This document shows, piece after piece, positions 18,592-26,623 of a stretch of DNA of 64,000 nucleotides (position 1 is the stretch's first letter; every line of letters begins with the position of its first letter). The DNA is from an uncultured Litoreibacter sp. Lineage in GTDB: Bacteria > Pseudomonadota > Alphaproteobacteria > Rhodobacterales > Rhodobacteraceae. The notes beneath the pieces were generated by a model. The model had not been told where the DNA came from. It worked only from the letters and a program-made list of their open reading frames with translations, and ran no database searches. The stretch covers positions 248,001-312,000 of the forward strand of contig CANLUY010000002.1 in NCBI GenBank assembly GCA_947494435.1, read 5' to 3'. Both the position numbers and the translations under genes were made by a program.

Positions 18592-19194
18592 ATGCCAAAT
18601 GCCTATCATGAAATCGCATTCACATCGGCCGTCAAAGCACTGCAAGAAGACGCGGGTAGCCGTGATATCTATGCAAAATATGAAGCGTCGCCGATGCAAA
18701 TGAAGACTGAATTCAGCGAAAGCGAGATGAGTTATCTGGCCGAGCGCGACTCCTTTTATATTTCGACTGTGAGTGAGACCGGCTGGCCCTACATGCAGCA
18801 TCGCGGCGGACCTGCGGGCTTTGTTAATGTGCTGAATGAAAAAGAATTCGGTTGGGCCGAATATTTCGGAAACCGTCAATATATAACAACCGGTAACCTT
18901 TGCGGTGATGACCGCGTTTCCTTGTTTTTTATCGACTATGCGACCAAGACGCGGCTAAAAATCTTTGGTCATGCCCGTGTCGTTGATGCTGACAATCCAT
19001 TGATGACAAAGCTTACTGAAGGGAGCGTAGGGATCACGGTAGAGCGTGGAATGGTCATTAAAGTGGCAAGCTATGAATGGAACTGTCCAAAATACATCAC
19101 GGAACGCTACACCAAAGTAGAGGTACAACAAGCGCTAGCACAAATGGGCGCGCGCATCGCGGAACTTGAGGCGCAACTTGCTCAAAATGGCTAA
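18592..19194 (+). CDS. pyridoxamine 5'-phosphate oxidase-family flavoprotein
   Basis: 200 residues with a split-barrel FMN-binding fold: ERDSFYISTVSETGWPYMQHRGGPAGFVNVL, then GNLCGDDRVSLFFIDYATKTRLKIFGHARV. The C-terminus is a short coiled coil (VQQALAQMGARIAELEAQL), perhaps for oligomerisation. GGAGCAACCTC precedes the ATG. Family members include PNP oxidases and F420/FMN-dependent reductases, so the specific reaction is unassigned. It ends on a CTAA shared with the convergent SDR gene. Confidence 0.82.
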   Translation: MPNAYHEIAFTSAVKALQEDAGSRDIYAKYEASPMQMKTEFSESEMSYLAERDSFYISTVSETGWPYMQHRGGPAGFVNVLNEKEFGWAEYFGNRQYITTGNLCGDDRVSLFFIDYATKTRLKIFGHARVVDADNPLMTKLTEGSVGITVERGMVIKVASYEWNCPKYITERYTKVEVQQALAQMGARIAELEAQLAQNG

Positions 19195-19910
19195 TAGGTT
19201 GCGCGTCCACCCGACAGATCAAACACAGCACCCGTCGTAAAGCTGTTCTCGGCTGAAACAATCCAGGCAATCATGTTTGCGGCTTCCTCGACCTCCAAAA
19301 AGCGCTCCCTCGGGATCTTTGAGAGCATAAATTCGATATGCTCTTCACTCATCTGATCAAATATCGGGGTACGTGCCGCTGCAGGCGTGACGCAGTTGAT
19401 CGCGATGTCGCAGTCTGCGTTCTCTTTACCAGCGGATTTTGTGAAACCGATGACACCGGCTTTCGACGCTGAATAGGCCGATGCATTCGGATTGCCTTCT
19501 TTTCCAGCAATGCTCGCGATATTAAGGATCCGTCCATAGTTGCGCGCGCGCATACTGGGCAGCACCGCTTTGTTGGTGTTAAATGTGCCTGTCAGATTTA
19601 TCGCGACGATCTGCGCCCAAGCGTCCTCAGGGTATTCAGTTATGGGCATGTTTGGCCCCGCCACACCTGCTGAATTCACCAAGATATCAACCGGCCCAAG
19701 AGCGGCCTCGGTTGCTGCAAGGGCGGTCTGAACGGAACCCATGTCAGCAATATCGCAACGGGTCGAAAAATCGGCAGCATCACTGTCCTGCATATCCCAG
19801 ATTGCAACGGTGGCACCGTTTGCTTTCAAGCGATTTACGACGGCTAAGCCAATCCCTTGTGCACCCCCGGTGACGACGGCGGTTTTGCCGGTGAAATCTT
19901 GCTGTTTCAT
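19191..19910 (-). CDS. short-chain dehydrogenase/reductase (SDR)
   Basis: 239 residues, classical SDR. It has the Rossmann motif TGGAQGIG near the N-terminus, NSAGVAG, a catalytic Ser in ILNIASIAG and YSASKAG with the Tyr-Lys pair. The C-terminal FTTGAVFDLSGGRATY is typical of FabG-like and sugar dehydrogenases. ATG 19910 (MKQQDF) is chosen over 19958 because the extra N-terminal residues lie upstream of the Rossmann fold and overlap the neighbouring gene; AAGGAAG precedes it. The substrate is unknown. Confidence 0.87.
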   Translation of the reverse strand: MKQQDFTGKTAVVTGGAQGIGLAVVNRLKANGATVAIWDMQDSDAADFSTRCDIADMGSVQTALAATEAALGPVDILVNSAGVAGPNMPITEYPEDAWAQIVAINLTGTFNTNKAVLPSMRARNYGRILNIASIAGKEGNPNASAYSASKAGVIGFTKSAGKENADCDIAINCVTPAAARTPIFDQMSEEHIEFMLSKIPRERFLEVEEAANMIAWIVSAENSFTTGAVFDLSGGRATY

Positions 19911-19921
19911 GGGATCTTCCT

Positions 19922-20611
19922 TCAATCGCAGATGCCGGCGAGTTTCACATCTTTCCAAGGCAATACAACCGGTGTTTTTGGAAGGACTGCGCTGAGCTGC
20001 TGAATTGGAAACTCTTGTGCAAGCAGCTTTTCGAGGCGTTTTGTCCGAGACGCCTTAGGCGCTAACGTCGCACAGCACACATATTCCGCAGCGATTGCCC
20101 CTTGCTGCTCATACCCGTAATCCAGAAATTCAGCAGTATTATCAAGTTCAAATAGATAGGGGTCTGGGCTGGCTTGATGTTCAGCGGCGGCTTTGAACGG
20201 GTGGTAACGGGTTCGGCCGCGATGCTGCCATTGCCATGTATGAACAAGCTCATGCGCTAAAAACATTGCAGCGCGTAGGTTAGCCGCACGCGGCCATGCA
20301 GCCATGTAGTCACGAGCAAGCGCGTCTGGATTAACTGTGATTTTGTTAAACAGAACCGTCGCGGCAGGTGAACCCGTGTAAAATTCCTCTCCCGGCGGCG
20401 GTGGCGGCAAAGTCTTTTCCGCACAGGTTGTCCGTGGTGGGTAGGGAACTGTCGCGGTATAGAGCTTAATCGCCGGATTGCGGATGATGCGTACTTTTGA
20501 GGTGTCCAAGCCGTCGCCATGGAAAGCTCTCGCGAAGGCTTCTTCTCCTTCCGATAAGGGACGACCACATGCTGCGACACATAATAGGGATATCAAGGCA
20601 ACTGATCTCAT
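19922..20611 (-). CDS. putative HEXXH metalloprotease-like lipoprotein
   Basis: 229 residues. The N-terminus MRSVALISLLCVAACG reads as a lipoprotein signal with Cys15 in VAAC. HELVH at residues 120-124, within LAHELVHTWQWQHRG, is an HEXXH zinc-binding motif, and a downstream Glu (AAEYV) could be a third ligand. A poly-Pro stretch lies near residue 70. The family is not recognised; similar hypothetical proteins with LAHELVHTWQ occur in this order. A periplasmic or outer-membrane location and peptidase activity are inference. Confidence 0.65.
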   Translation of the reverse strand: MRSVALISLLCVAACGRPLSEGEEAFARAFHGDGLDTSKVRIIRNPAIKLYTATVPYPPRTTCAEKTLPPPPPGEEFYTGSPAATVLFNKITVNPDALARDYMAAWPRAANLRAAMFLAHELVHTWQWQHRGRTRYHPFKAAAEHQASPDPYLFELDNTAEFLDYGYEQQGAIAAEYVCCATLAPKASRTKRLEKLLAQEFPIQQLSAVLPKTPVVLPWKDVKLAGICD

Positions 20612-20672
20612 GCAGAATAGACTGACGCGCGATTTTACTAAGGACAAGCAAGAAACGATCACTGCCTTCGGC

Positions 20673-21776
20673 TTAGGCTAGGTCTTCTTCTGCTTTAAGA
20701 CGCGCGACACCTTTGTAGAGAGCTGCGACAATCTCCGCTTCTGTGATGCAAAAGCGCGCTGATGGCGAAATGTCGACTGTCCCGTCTTTCCCTATGGGCG
20801 TATGTTCTCCGCCAACTCCACGTACAGCCAGACCAAGCGGTTTGGCAATTTCTTTGACACGTTCTGCAGTGCCATCCGCGGTTAGATTTGGCAGCGGCAA
20901 GTGAACCGACGCACGCATCGCTGTTCCAAGATTTGTCGGGCAGGAGGTCACGATGCCGTAGTCTTGCGATTGGGCGAAAGCCAGACCATCAATGGCGGAC
21001 ACGACATCCAAACCATGTTTGAGGCGATCAAATACCCGATTTAGAACGGTGCCGCGCTCCATGCACATAATGCGAAGATGATCTTCCTCCCCGACCCAAA
21101 TAATGAAGCTGCGGTCTTCAGACACGTAACACCCGCGACCAAATGGCCAGTCAGCTGAAATACCAGCTGCGTTAAGGAAGCGATCATTGCTCATATCTTT
21201 GAACATGATGTGGTCATCAATGAGTGCCCGGTAAACATCCTCGCTGATTTGATTGGGGTGGCCGGGTGTAAGGGAGTAATACGCGCCACCGTAAGACGGG
21301 TCGGCGGCTAAATGAGCGAAGGCAAGCATCATTTGCGCTTCTAGCTTGATGCGGTCTTCCCGGCGCATTGCGGCTGGCATCGGAAAATTCGCCAGATTGC
21401 GTCCTACCCGCACACGCATGGAGAGCGCAGGCAACCCAAGGATCGCAAAATCCAGTTGGTTGTTTTCTGGCATGCCCGTGACGGACGCTAGAGACCAATT
21501 GTTTTCGTGCCGTGCGTTCTCACTGACGTCGTGATGAACAGCGAGCGCTTGGGCAAAGAAGGGCCGCAAGTCATCATAGTCATTGGGTTGGCAGGCATAA
21601 CACCCCATCTCGCTATCGGGGTTTTCAATCCCAGACTTCATACAGTACAGGACGCGCTTTTGAAGGTTTTCCGTCAGGCTTCGAAAGTAATTTGCATCGA
21701 AGCACTGGAGGGCAATGTTTTGCGGGTGGTCGGCCGCAAGTGCTGAAATCTGGTCAATTTCGGTTTCGAAAGCCAC
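20673..21776 (-). CDS. arginine kinase (ATP:guanido phosphotransferase)
   Basis: A complete 367-residue phosphagen kinase, the length of animal enzymes. The N-terminal domain carries the guanidino-specificity loop (SGIENPDS, residues 48-55). The catalytic domain has MRVRVGRNLANFP (Arg121/Arg123), IDDHIMFK, WVGEEDHLRI (Glu231, matching Limulus AK Glu225, and Arg235), the signature CPTNLGT with Cys279, RASVH (Arg288) and RGVGGEHT (Arg319, Glu324). All nucleotide-phosphate arginines and the Glu-Cys-Glu substrate set are therefore present. It is not McsB, which lacks the N-terminal domain. The reaction is ATP + L-arginine to phosphoarginine, as an energy buffer. The neighbours give no metabolic partner. 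Confidence 0.93.
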   Translation of the reverse strand: MAFETEIDQISALAADHPQNIALQCFDANYFRSLTENLQKRVLYCMKSGIENPDSEMGCYACQPNDYDDLRPFFAQALAVHHDVSENARHENNWSLASVTGMPENNQLDFAILGLPALSMRVRVGRNLANFPMPAAMRREDRIKLEAQMMLAFAHLAADPSYGGAYYSLTPGHPNQISEDVYRALIDDHIMFKDMSNDRFLNAAGISADWPFGRGCYVSEDRSFIIWVGEEDHLRIMCMERGTVLNRVFDRLKHGLDVVSAIDGLAFAQSQDYGIVTSCPTNLGTAMRASVHLPLPNLTADGTAERVKEIAKPLGLAVRGVGGEHTPIGKDGTVDISPSARFCITEAEIVAALYKGVARLKAEEDLA

Positions 21777-21797
21777 GACGACATCCCTTCAAACACT

Positions 21798-22523
21798 TTA
21801 TCCAGAGCTTACACAGTTCGGTGTGATGCCGATGGCAAGAACGGGGCAGCCGCCATTGCGGCCCGCGTCGAGGCGATAAAGCAGCTTGCCCATCCAGGTC
21901 GTGGAAGCTCCAAATTTCTTATAGACGTCGTCGGCGCCTTCGGTGCCGTCCTTGTTGAGGACTTTACCGAGGGTTCTGAGGTATTGGCTATCTAGCGACG
22001 TGCCACGGGTCAGGATGATGCCCACGTCAATCGCGCCTGCGTCGTAGAAAGCAGAGAAGGCGGAGAGATCACGGTCATAGGTTTGATCCTTGCTGTTCCA
22101 TTCCAGATCCAGCGCGACCTTGCCTTTGACAAAGTCGATCCGGTGCCCGTCAAGGAAGCCGTGGCGGGTGTAGTGCGACAGGGTTTTGGAGGGTTGTTTG
22201 GCGTGGATCAGGCGGACGTTGAGATCGGCGGAGATGCGGGTTTCTTGCCATGCATCGCTGAACAGCGTGTCGACATAGCTCGCAATCGGGCCTTTGGAGC
22301 CGCCGGGGGTGCGGATCATGGTCTTGGTGATGTCGAAATTTTCGAGAGCTGTGGTGAGTTCCGCGAATTGCTCGGGGAAGCCGCCGTTCAGGATGGTGGC
22401 GGCGTTTCTATAGCTGAAAATCTCGAACTTCTTGTTCAGCGCATCGGGGAAAAGCTTAGCCACATGTGCGGCGTCGTCGGCGACTTTACCGGCGGAGATT
22501 TGGTCGTCGAACAGGTCTTGCAT
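21798..22523 (-). CDS. BglII/BstYI-like type II restriction endonuclease
   Basis: 241 residues. The likely active site is Asp130, then Glu141 and Asn143 in IDFVKGKVALDLEWNSKD. It is a PD-(D/E)xK variant with Asn where Lys is usual, as recalled for BstYI (BglII has Gln). Downstream, YDRDLSAFSAFYDAGAIDVGIILTR and the C-terminal VLAIGITP also fit the family. It starts 2 bases after the methyltransferase stop, so the two form one modification-restriction unit. The recognition site is not readable; relatives cut AGATCT or RGATCY. Confidence 0.82.
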   Translation of the reverse strand: MQDLFDDQISAGKVADDAAHVAKLFPDALNKKFEIFSYRNAATILNGGFPEQFAELTTALENFDITKTMIRTPGGSKGPIASYVDTLFSDAWQETRISADLNVRLIHAKQPSKTLSHYTRHGFLDGHRIDFVKGKVALDLEWNSKDQTYDRDLSAFSAFYDAGAIDVGIILTRGTSLDSQYLRTLGKVLNKDGTEGADDVYKKFGASTTWMGKLLYRLDAGRNGGCPVLAIGITPNCVSSG

Positions 22524-22525
22524 CT

Positions 22526-23158
22526 CTATTCTGCAGCGACGCCGGAATTGTATTTATAGGTGTCCCATGTGGGTTTGTAATCATCATCGGCCTGATTGCC
22601 CCAAACGGTCCATTTCTCGCGCTTGCCGCGCCCGAAGAGTTCCAGATACGGCCCCCACGAACAGCTTTCGATGATGTCATATTGCTCGTCAGGTTTGCGC
22701 GAATGTTCGCGCTTGCGGGTGCCGAACAGGTTCACCTGCGTGCGGCCGGGCTGCAGGGTGCGGGCGTTCTTGCCGCGCACGCCGAAGAGCAGGATTTCGG
22801 TGACATTGCGGAAATAGAAACCGACGCCACGCCCGTCCGATCCGCCATCTTTGCGGATCTTGTGCCAGATGATGTTGGATTTGTAATTGAACCCCCACGC
22901 ATCCAGAACCTGTAGCCCCTCTGGTAGCAGGGCGTTCGGGACCCAAAGGTAGCAATGCGCGGTGTCTTCGAGGTGATCGGCGACGGGCAGGTCGCAGATA
23001 TCCCGCAGCTCCATCGTGGGGTATCTTGCCAGACGTTTGTGTTCGGGCGCGACCTTGCCGGTGCGGTTGGTGAAACGCCAAGGTGGATCAGCCATCACGG
23101 TGGCGAATTTCTGTCCGTCGAGGAAACCCGTCAGATCTTTGTTTGCTTCGTTGGACAT
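22526..23158 (-). CDS. MT-A70 family DNA adenine methyltransferase
   Basis: 210 residues with the N6-adenine catalytic motif DPPW at 24-27 (VMADPPWRFTNRTG). The MT-A70 landmarks CYLWVPNALLPEGLQVLDAWGF, NIIWHKIRKDG and EILLFGVRG follow, ending ELFGRGKREKWTVWGNQ. It is expected to protect host DNA from the adjacent BglII-like nuclease. It is the first gene of the pair, so modification precedes restriction. Possible palindromic control sequence lies upstream at 23228-23245. Confidence 0.88.
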   Translation of the reverse strand: MSNEANKDLTGFLDGQKFATVMADPPWRFTNRTGKVAPEHKRLARYPTMELRDICDLPVADHLEDTAHCYLWVPNALLPEGLQVLDAWGFNYKSNIIWHKIRKDGGSDGRGVGFYFRNVTEILLFGVRGKNARTLQPGRTQVNLFGTRKREHSRKPDEQYDIIESCSWGPYLELFGRGKREKWTVWGNQADDDYKPTWDTYKYNSGVAAE

Positions 23159-23544
23159 GGCGCGCCTATGCAGTGAGGTGGGATCATGTAGATCAAATTT
23201 GCCGGCGAATCACAAGATTTAGTTAAGGTGATTGTTTGCAATCACCCGTTACGGCAGGGCATCTTCTGGGATGCCCGAGAAGCACGCCCCAGTGGCCAAA
23301 GGCGAATACCGGTTTTTCTTTTCACCCCGCGCGGAAGCAAGGGCGAAGCCCGCCGCGCATCGCCGTCACGCCCCCCGGGGCGGCGATATTGTTGATGTAG
23401 GTGTAACGTTTGCTCGAGGGGATGTGATTGGCAGCCATAAAGCGATTGCGGCCCAGAGGGAGGATCGCTTCCCCGCGTGACGGCGATGCGCGGCTTGGGT
23501 TTGTTTGGTGAGGGTGGTGGGCAGAATTGCATCGCCGCCACTTA
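23159..23544. other. intergenic region upstream of the methyltransferase gene
   Basis: 386 bases without a supported gene. It holds an 18-bp palindrome GTGATTG-TTTG-CAATCAC (23228-23245), a hairpin GGGCATC-6-GATGCCC near 23256-23275, and the 19-bp inverted repeat listed separately. Small ORFs here (for example 23232-23480, plus) have low-complexity, non-protein-like translations. The promoter of the methyltransferase/nuclease pair should lie here. Confidence 0.5.
23353..23493. repeat. 19-bp perfect inverted repeat, arms ~100 bp apart
   Basis: CCGCGCATCGCCGTCACGC at 23353-23371 is the exact reverse complement of 23475-23493. The 103 bases between the arms contain no ORF of note. The position is the junction between the McrB_N-HNH gene and the methyltransferase/nuclease pair. 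It could be the remnant ends of a small non-autonomous element or a recombination site; no target-site duplication was recognised. Confidence 0.6.
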
Positions 23545-24507
23545 CTAATTCACTCTGTAAGAGAATTTAATAGTCTGTCTGAGGCGATCTAGGTCGGCAG
23601 TATTTTCTTGTTTGTGGATCATTCGATGGCATGTCGGACACAGCACTAAGAAATCGTCAGGAACTTTGTACCGCCTCGTTTCTCCCTCAGCCAATCCACT
23701 GATTGGTTTGGAGTGGTGAATGTCTAACGGCGTATGCTGGAGTTTCCCTTGATAGTCGTAGTGAATCGCAGGATCTAGACCGCATCCCTGACATATTGGC
23801 GCGGTTACTTTCAGGACCTCTTTTCGAACATTCTCTGAGCGTTCAATCCTTCTTGAAAGAGCATATCTGCGGGTTTCTTCGATATTTTTTGTACCTGATT
23901 CCTCTTGCATGATGTCAGTTGGGGTTGACCCGCCTCGGTCGATTAATGCCTCATAGGCATAGATCATGTTTTGCAGGTCTTCATAAAACAATGCCTCGTC
24001 AATCGCTCTTGCCTTATACTTCCTACCAAAGGAGTGGCCTGCCATATATCCGGATGGAAGCGAAGCGATTGAACCAAGATCGATAGGCGCGTTTTCAAAT
24101 TTCTTTGAGTATTCGGGAATACGAAAAGCCATGTCTTGCGCGCGACGCTTAAGAACTTCGCGGCCTCGTTTCTCTCCAAATTCCTGGTAGACCTGCGTGG
24201 TGCCTTGGTTCAATGAAAGATAGATATCCTCTGTCTGGGGATTGATGAGATAAACAATATAGAAACCAGTCGTCGCACTTTTTGTGATAAGTGGATCAAA
24301 GAACCCTAGCCAGGGGACTGCGGCCCAAACACCGGCCCCCACACTCGCTTTTACCGTCAATGTGAAAGGGAGGTAGATAAGTTGTTTCTTTGCTTCGGTC
24401 GCGATGTCATTGCGAACAAAATTGCCTAGTTCATTGTCCGCGAATGGTTTCCCGCGTGCATAGACAAACTCTTTTGCCAAGCGAGCGAGCATTTCATGGA
24501 GCATCAA
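23545..24507 (-). CDS. McrB_N-HNH endonuclease (modification-dependent type)
   Basis: 320 residues. Residues ~10-185 match the McrB N-terminal (DUF3578) base-recognition domain: VPWLGFFDPLITKSATTGFYIVYL and IYLSLNQGTTQVYQEFG. Residues ~236-300 form an HNH nuclease: Cys239/Cys242, IHH (264-265), and CPTCHRMIH with Cys290/Cys293/His294/His298. McrB_N reads modified cytosine in E. coli, so a type IV-like enzyme cutting modified foreign DNA is inferred. It starts 26 bases after parE. It appears more A+T-rich than parE, consistent with acquisition. Confidence 0.85.
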   Translation of the reverse strand: MMLHEMLARLAKEFVYARGKPFADNELGNFVRNDIATEAKKQLIYLPFTLTVKASVGAGVWAAVPWLGFFDPLITKSATTGFYIVYLINPQTEDIYLSLNQGTTQVYQEFGEKRGREVLKRRAQDMAFRIPEYSKKFENAPIDLGSIASLPSGYMAGHSFGRKYKARAIDEALFYEDLQNMIYAYEALIDRGGSTPTDIMQEESGTKNIEETRRYALSRRIERSENVRKEVLKVTAPICQGCGLDPAIHYDYQGKLQHTPLDIHHSKPISGLAEGETRRYKVPDDFLVLCPTCHRMIHKQENTADLDRLRQTIKFSYRVN

Positions 24508-24533
24508 TCGCTCCGATAATTCTTCCTTTCGCG

Positions 24534-26486
24534 TTAAACATCCACATCCTCAACGAACCGGGCGTTCTCCTGAATATACTCGAACCGTAGCTCCGGCTTC
24601 TTGCCCATCAACCGCTCGACCAGATCACCGGTCTCGCCGGGGACGTCCTCGTCGACTGTCACGCGTATCAACTGCCGTGTTTTGGGGTTCATCGTGGTCT
24701 CTTTGAGGTCCTTGGCGTCCATTTCGCCCAAGCCCTTGAAACGCTGGACGTCGATTTTTCCTTTGCCGCCAAGGCCTTTCTCCATCATCCGGTCTTTCTC
24801 TGCGTCATTGGGGACGTAGATGCGGTGGGCGCCTTGGGTGAGGCGGTAGAGGGGCGGGCAGGCGAGGTAGAGGTGGCCTTGGTCGATCAGCGGGCGCATC
24901 TGGATGAAGAAGAAGGTCATCAGCAGCGAGGCGATGTGGGCGCCGTCGACATCGGCGTCGGTCATGATGATGATCTTCTCGTAGCGTAGGTCGTCGGCGT
25001 TGAATTTTGCGCCCATGCCGCAGCCCAAGGCTTCGCAAAGATCGGAAATCTCGGCATTGGTGGTCAGCTTGTTTGAGGCCGCGCCCAGCACGTTGAGGAT
25101 TTTGCCTTTGAGCGGCAGAAGCGCTTGGGTTTCGCGGTTGCGCGCGCCTTTGGCGGAGCCGCCGGCGGAGTCGCCCTCCACGATGAACAGCTCCGTGCCT
25201 TCGCGGCTCTTGGCTGTGCAGTCGGTGAGCTTGCCGGGCAGGCGGAGTTTCTTGGTGGCGGATTTGCGCGCGGTTTCCTTTTCCTGACGGCGGCGCAGGC
25301 GTTCTTCGGCGCGCAGGATCAGGAAGTCGAGGATGGCACCGGCGGATTTTGTGTCGGCGGCGAGCCAGTTGTCGAAATGGTCGCGCACGGCGTTTTCGAC
25401 CATGCGTTGGGCGTCGACGGTGGCAAGGCGGTCTTTGGTTTGGCCTACGAATTCGGGATCGCGGATGAAGCAGGAGACCAGCGCGCCTGCGCCAGTGGTC
25501 AGGTCTTCGCGGGTGATGGTGCCGGCCTTTTTGTTGTTGGTTAGCTCGCCGTAAGCTTTGATGCCCTTGAGGATCGCGGCCCAAAAACCGGCCTCATGCG
25601 TGCCGCCTTCGGGGGTGGGCACGGTGTTACAGAAAGACTGCATGAAGCCGTCGCGCGAGGGGGTCCAGTTGATCGCCCATTCGACCTTGCCGGGGGCGTT
25701 GAACTTCTCGAATGAGACGGAGCCTGCGAAGGGCTGGTCGGCGTAAGTGGTTGACCCGCCGAGCGTTTGCATGAGGTAGTCGGAGAGGCCGCCGGGGAAA
25801 CGGAACTTGGCTTCCTTGGGCGTGTTGCCGTCGTCGATGCCGGATTTCCAGCGGATTTCGACGCCGGAGAAGAGGTAGGCTTTGCTTTCGGCCATCTTGT
25901 AGAGGACGGCGGGTTTGAGTTTGAGGGGGCCGAAGATCTCCGCGTCAGGGTGGAAGGTGACGGCGGTGCCGCGGCGGTTGGGGGCGGCGCCGATTTTTTC
26001 GAGCTTGCCTTGCGGGACACCGCGGGAGAATTCCATGGCGAAGAGTTCTTTATTGCGGGCGACTTCCACGCGCAGATGGTCGGACAGCGCGTTAACGACA
26101 GAGGAGCCCACGCCGTGCAGACCGCCGGAGGTCTGGTAGCTGTCGCCGGAGAATTTGCCGCCAGCGTTGAGCGTGCAGAAGATGATTTCCAGCGCAGATT
26201 TGGACGGGTCTTTGGGGTGCGGGCCGGTGGGGATACCACGGCCATTATCGCGGATGGAGACGTGGCCACCATCATGCAGTTCGACCTCGATCCACGTGGC
26301 GTGCCCGGCGACGGCCTCATCCATGGAGTTGTCGATGATCTCGGCGACCATATGGTGCAGCGCGCGCTCGTCTTTGCCGCCGATATACATGCCGGGGCGC
26401 AGGCGGACATGCTCCATATCCTCGAGCACCTCGATAGAGGAGGCGTCATATTGATCGGCGGATTCTGTTTTCAGAAGGTCGGACAT
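24534..26486 (-). CDS. parE: DNA topoisomerase IV subunit B
   Basis: 650 residues, the ParE rather than GyrB length. GHKL ATPase motifs: EIIDNSMDEAVAGHA, DNGRGIPTGPHPK, GGLHGVGSSVVNALS. The TOPRIM region has EGDSAGGSAKGARNRETQALLPLKG-type residues and IIMTDADVDGAHI. The C-terminus has QRFKGLGEMDAKDLKETTMNP. Start at 26486 (MSDLLKTES) because upstream residues are not family-like. ParE with ParC decatenates daughter chromosomes. G+C at third positions is visibly higher than in the neighbours, which produces long antisense ORFs. Confidence 0.96.
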   Translation of the reverse strand: MSDLLKTESADQYDASSIEVLEDMEHVRLRPGMYIGGKDERALHHMVAEIIDNSMDEAVAGHATWIEVELHDGGHVSIRDNGRGIPTGPHPKDPSKSALEIIFCTLNAGGKFSGDSYQTSGGLHGVGSSVVNALSDHLRVEVARNKELFAMEFSRGVPQGKLEKIGAAPNRRGTAVTFHPDAEIFGPLKLKPAVLYKMAESKAYLFSGVEIRWKSGIDDGNTPKEAKFRFPGGLSDYLMQTLGGSTTYADQPFAGSVSFEKFNAPGKVEWAINWTPSRDGFMQSFCNTVPTPEGGTHEAGFWAAILKGIKAYGELTNNKKAGTITREDLTTGAGALVSCFIRDPEFVGQTKDRLATVDAQRMVENAVRDHFDNWLAADTKSAGAILDFLILRAEERLRRRQEKETARKSATKKLRLPGKLTDCTAKSREGTELFIVEGDSAGGSAKGARNRETQALLPLKGKILNVLGAASNKLTTNAEISDLCEALGCGMGAKFNADDLRYEKIIIMTDADVDGAHIASLLMTFFFIQMRPLIDQGHLYLACPPLYRLTQGAHRIYVPNDAEKDRMMEKGLGGKGKIDVQRFKGLGEMDAKDLKETTMNPKTRQLIRVTVDEDVPGETGDLVERLMGKKPELRFEYIQENARFVEDVDV

Positions 26487-26623
26487 GGTTGGCTGCTCTG
26501 CTCTTTTGATTGCGGGCAAGTATGCCAGAGGGAGCGGAGCGGGGGAAGAGGCGGCGTGGTTCAAAGGTGTCGTCGAATATGCACATAAGGTAGGTCTTAG
26601 GTTATCGAACAATAGTAGCCGCT

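Noticed and set aside
20673-21776. McsB protein-arginine kinase
   Set aside because: McsB lacks the N-terminal phosphagen-kinase domain and the SGIENPDS-type specificity loop present here; no clpC, mcsA or ctsR genes are adjacent.
23232-23480. 82-residue plus-strand ORF in the restriction-island joint
   Set aside because: It contains one arm of the inverted repeat, lacks a ribosome site and does not read like a protein.
25541-26588. Long ORFs antisense and in alternative frames across parE (for example 25767-26588 plus, 273 aa; 25541-26449 minus, 302 aa)
   Set aside because: They are by-products of the high third-position G+C of parE; the translations are low-complexity and lack domains, while ParE motifs are unmistakable in the chosen frame.
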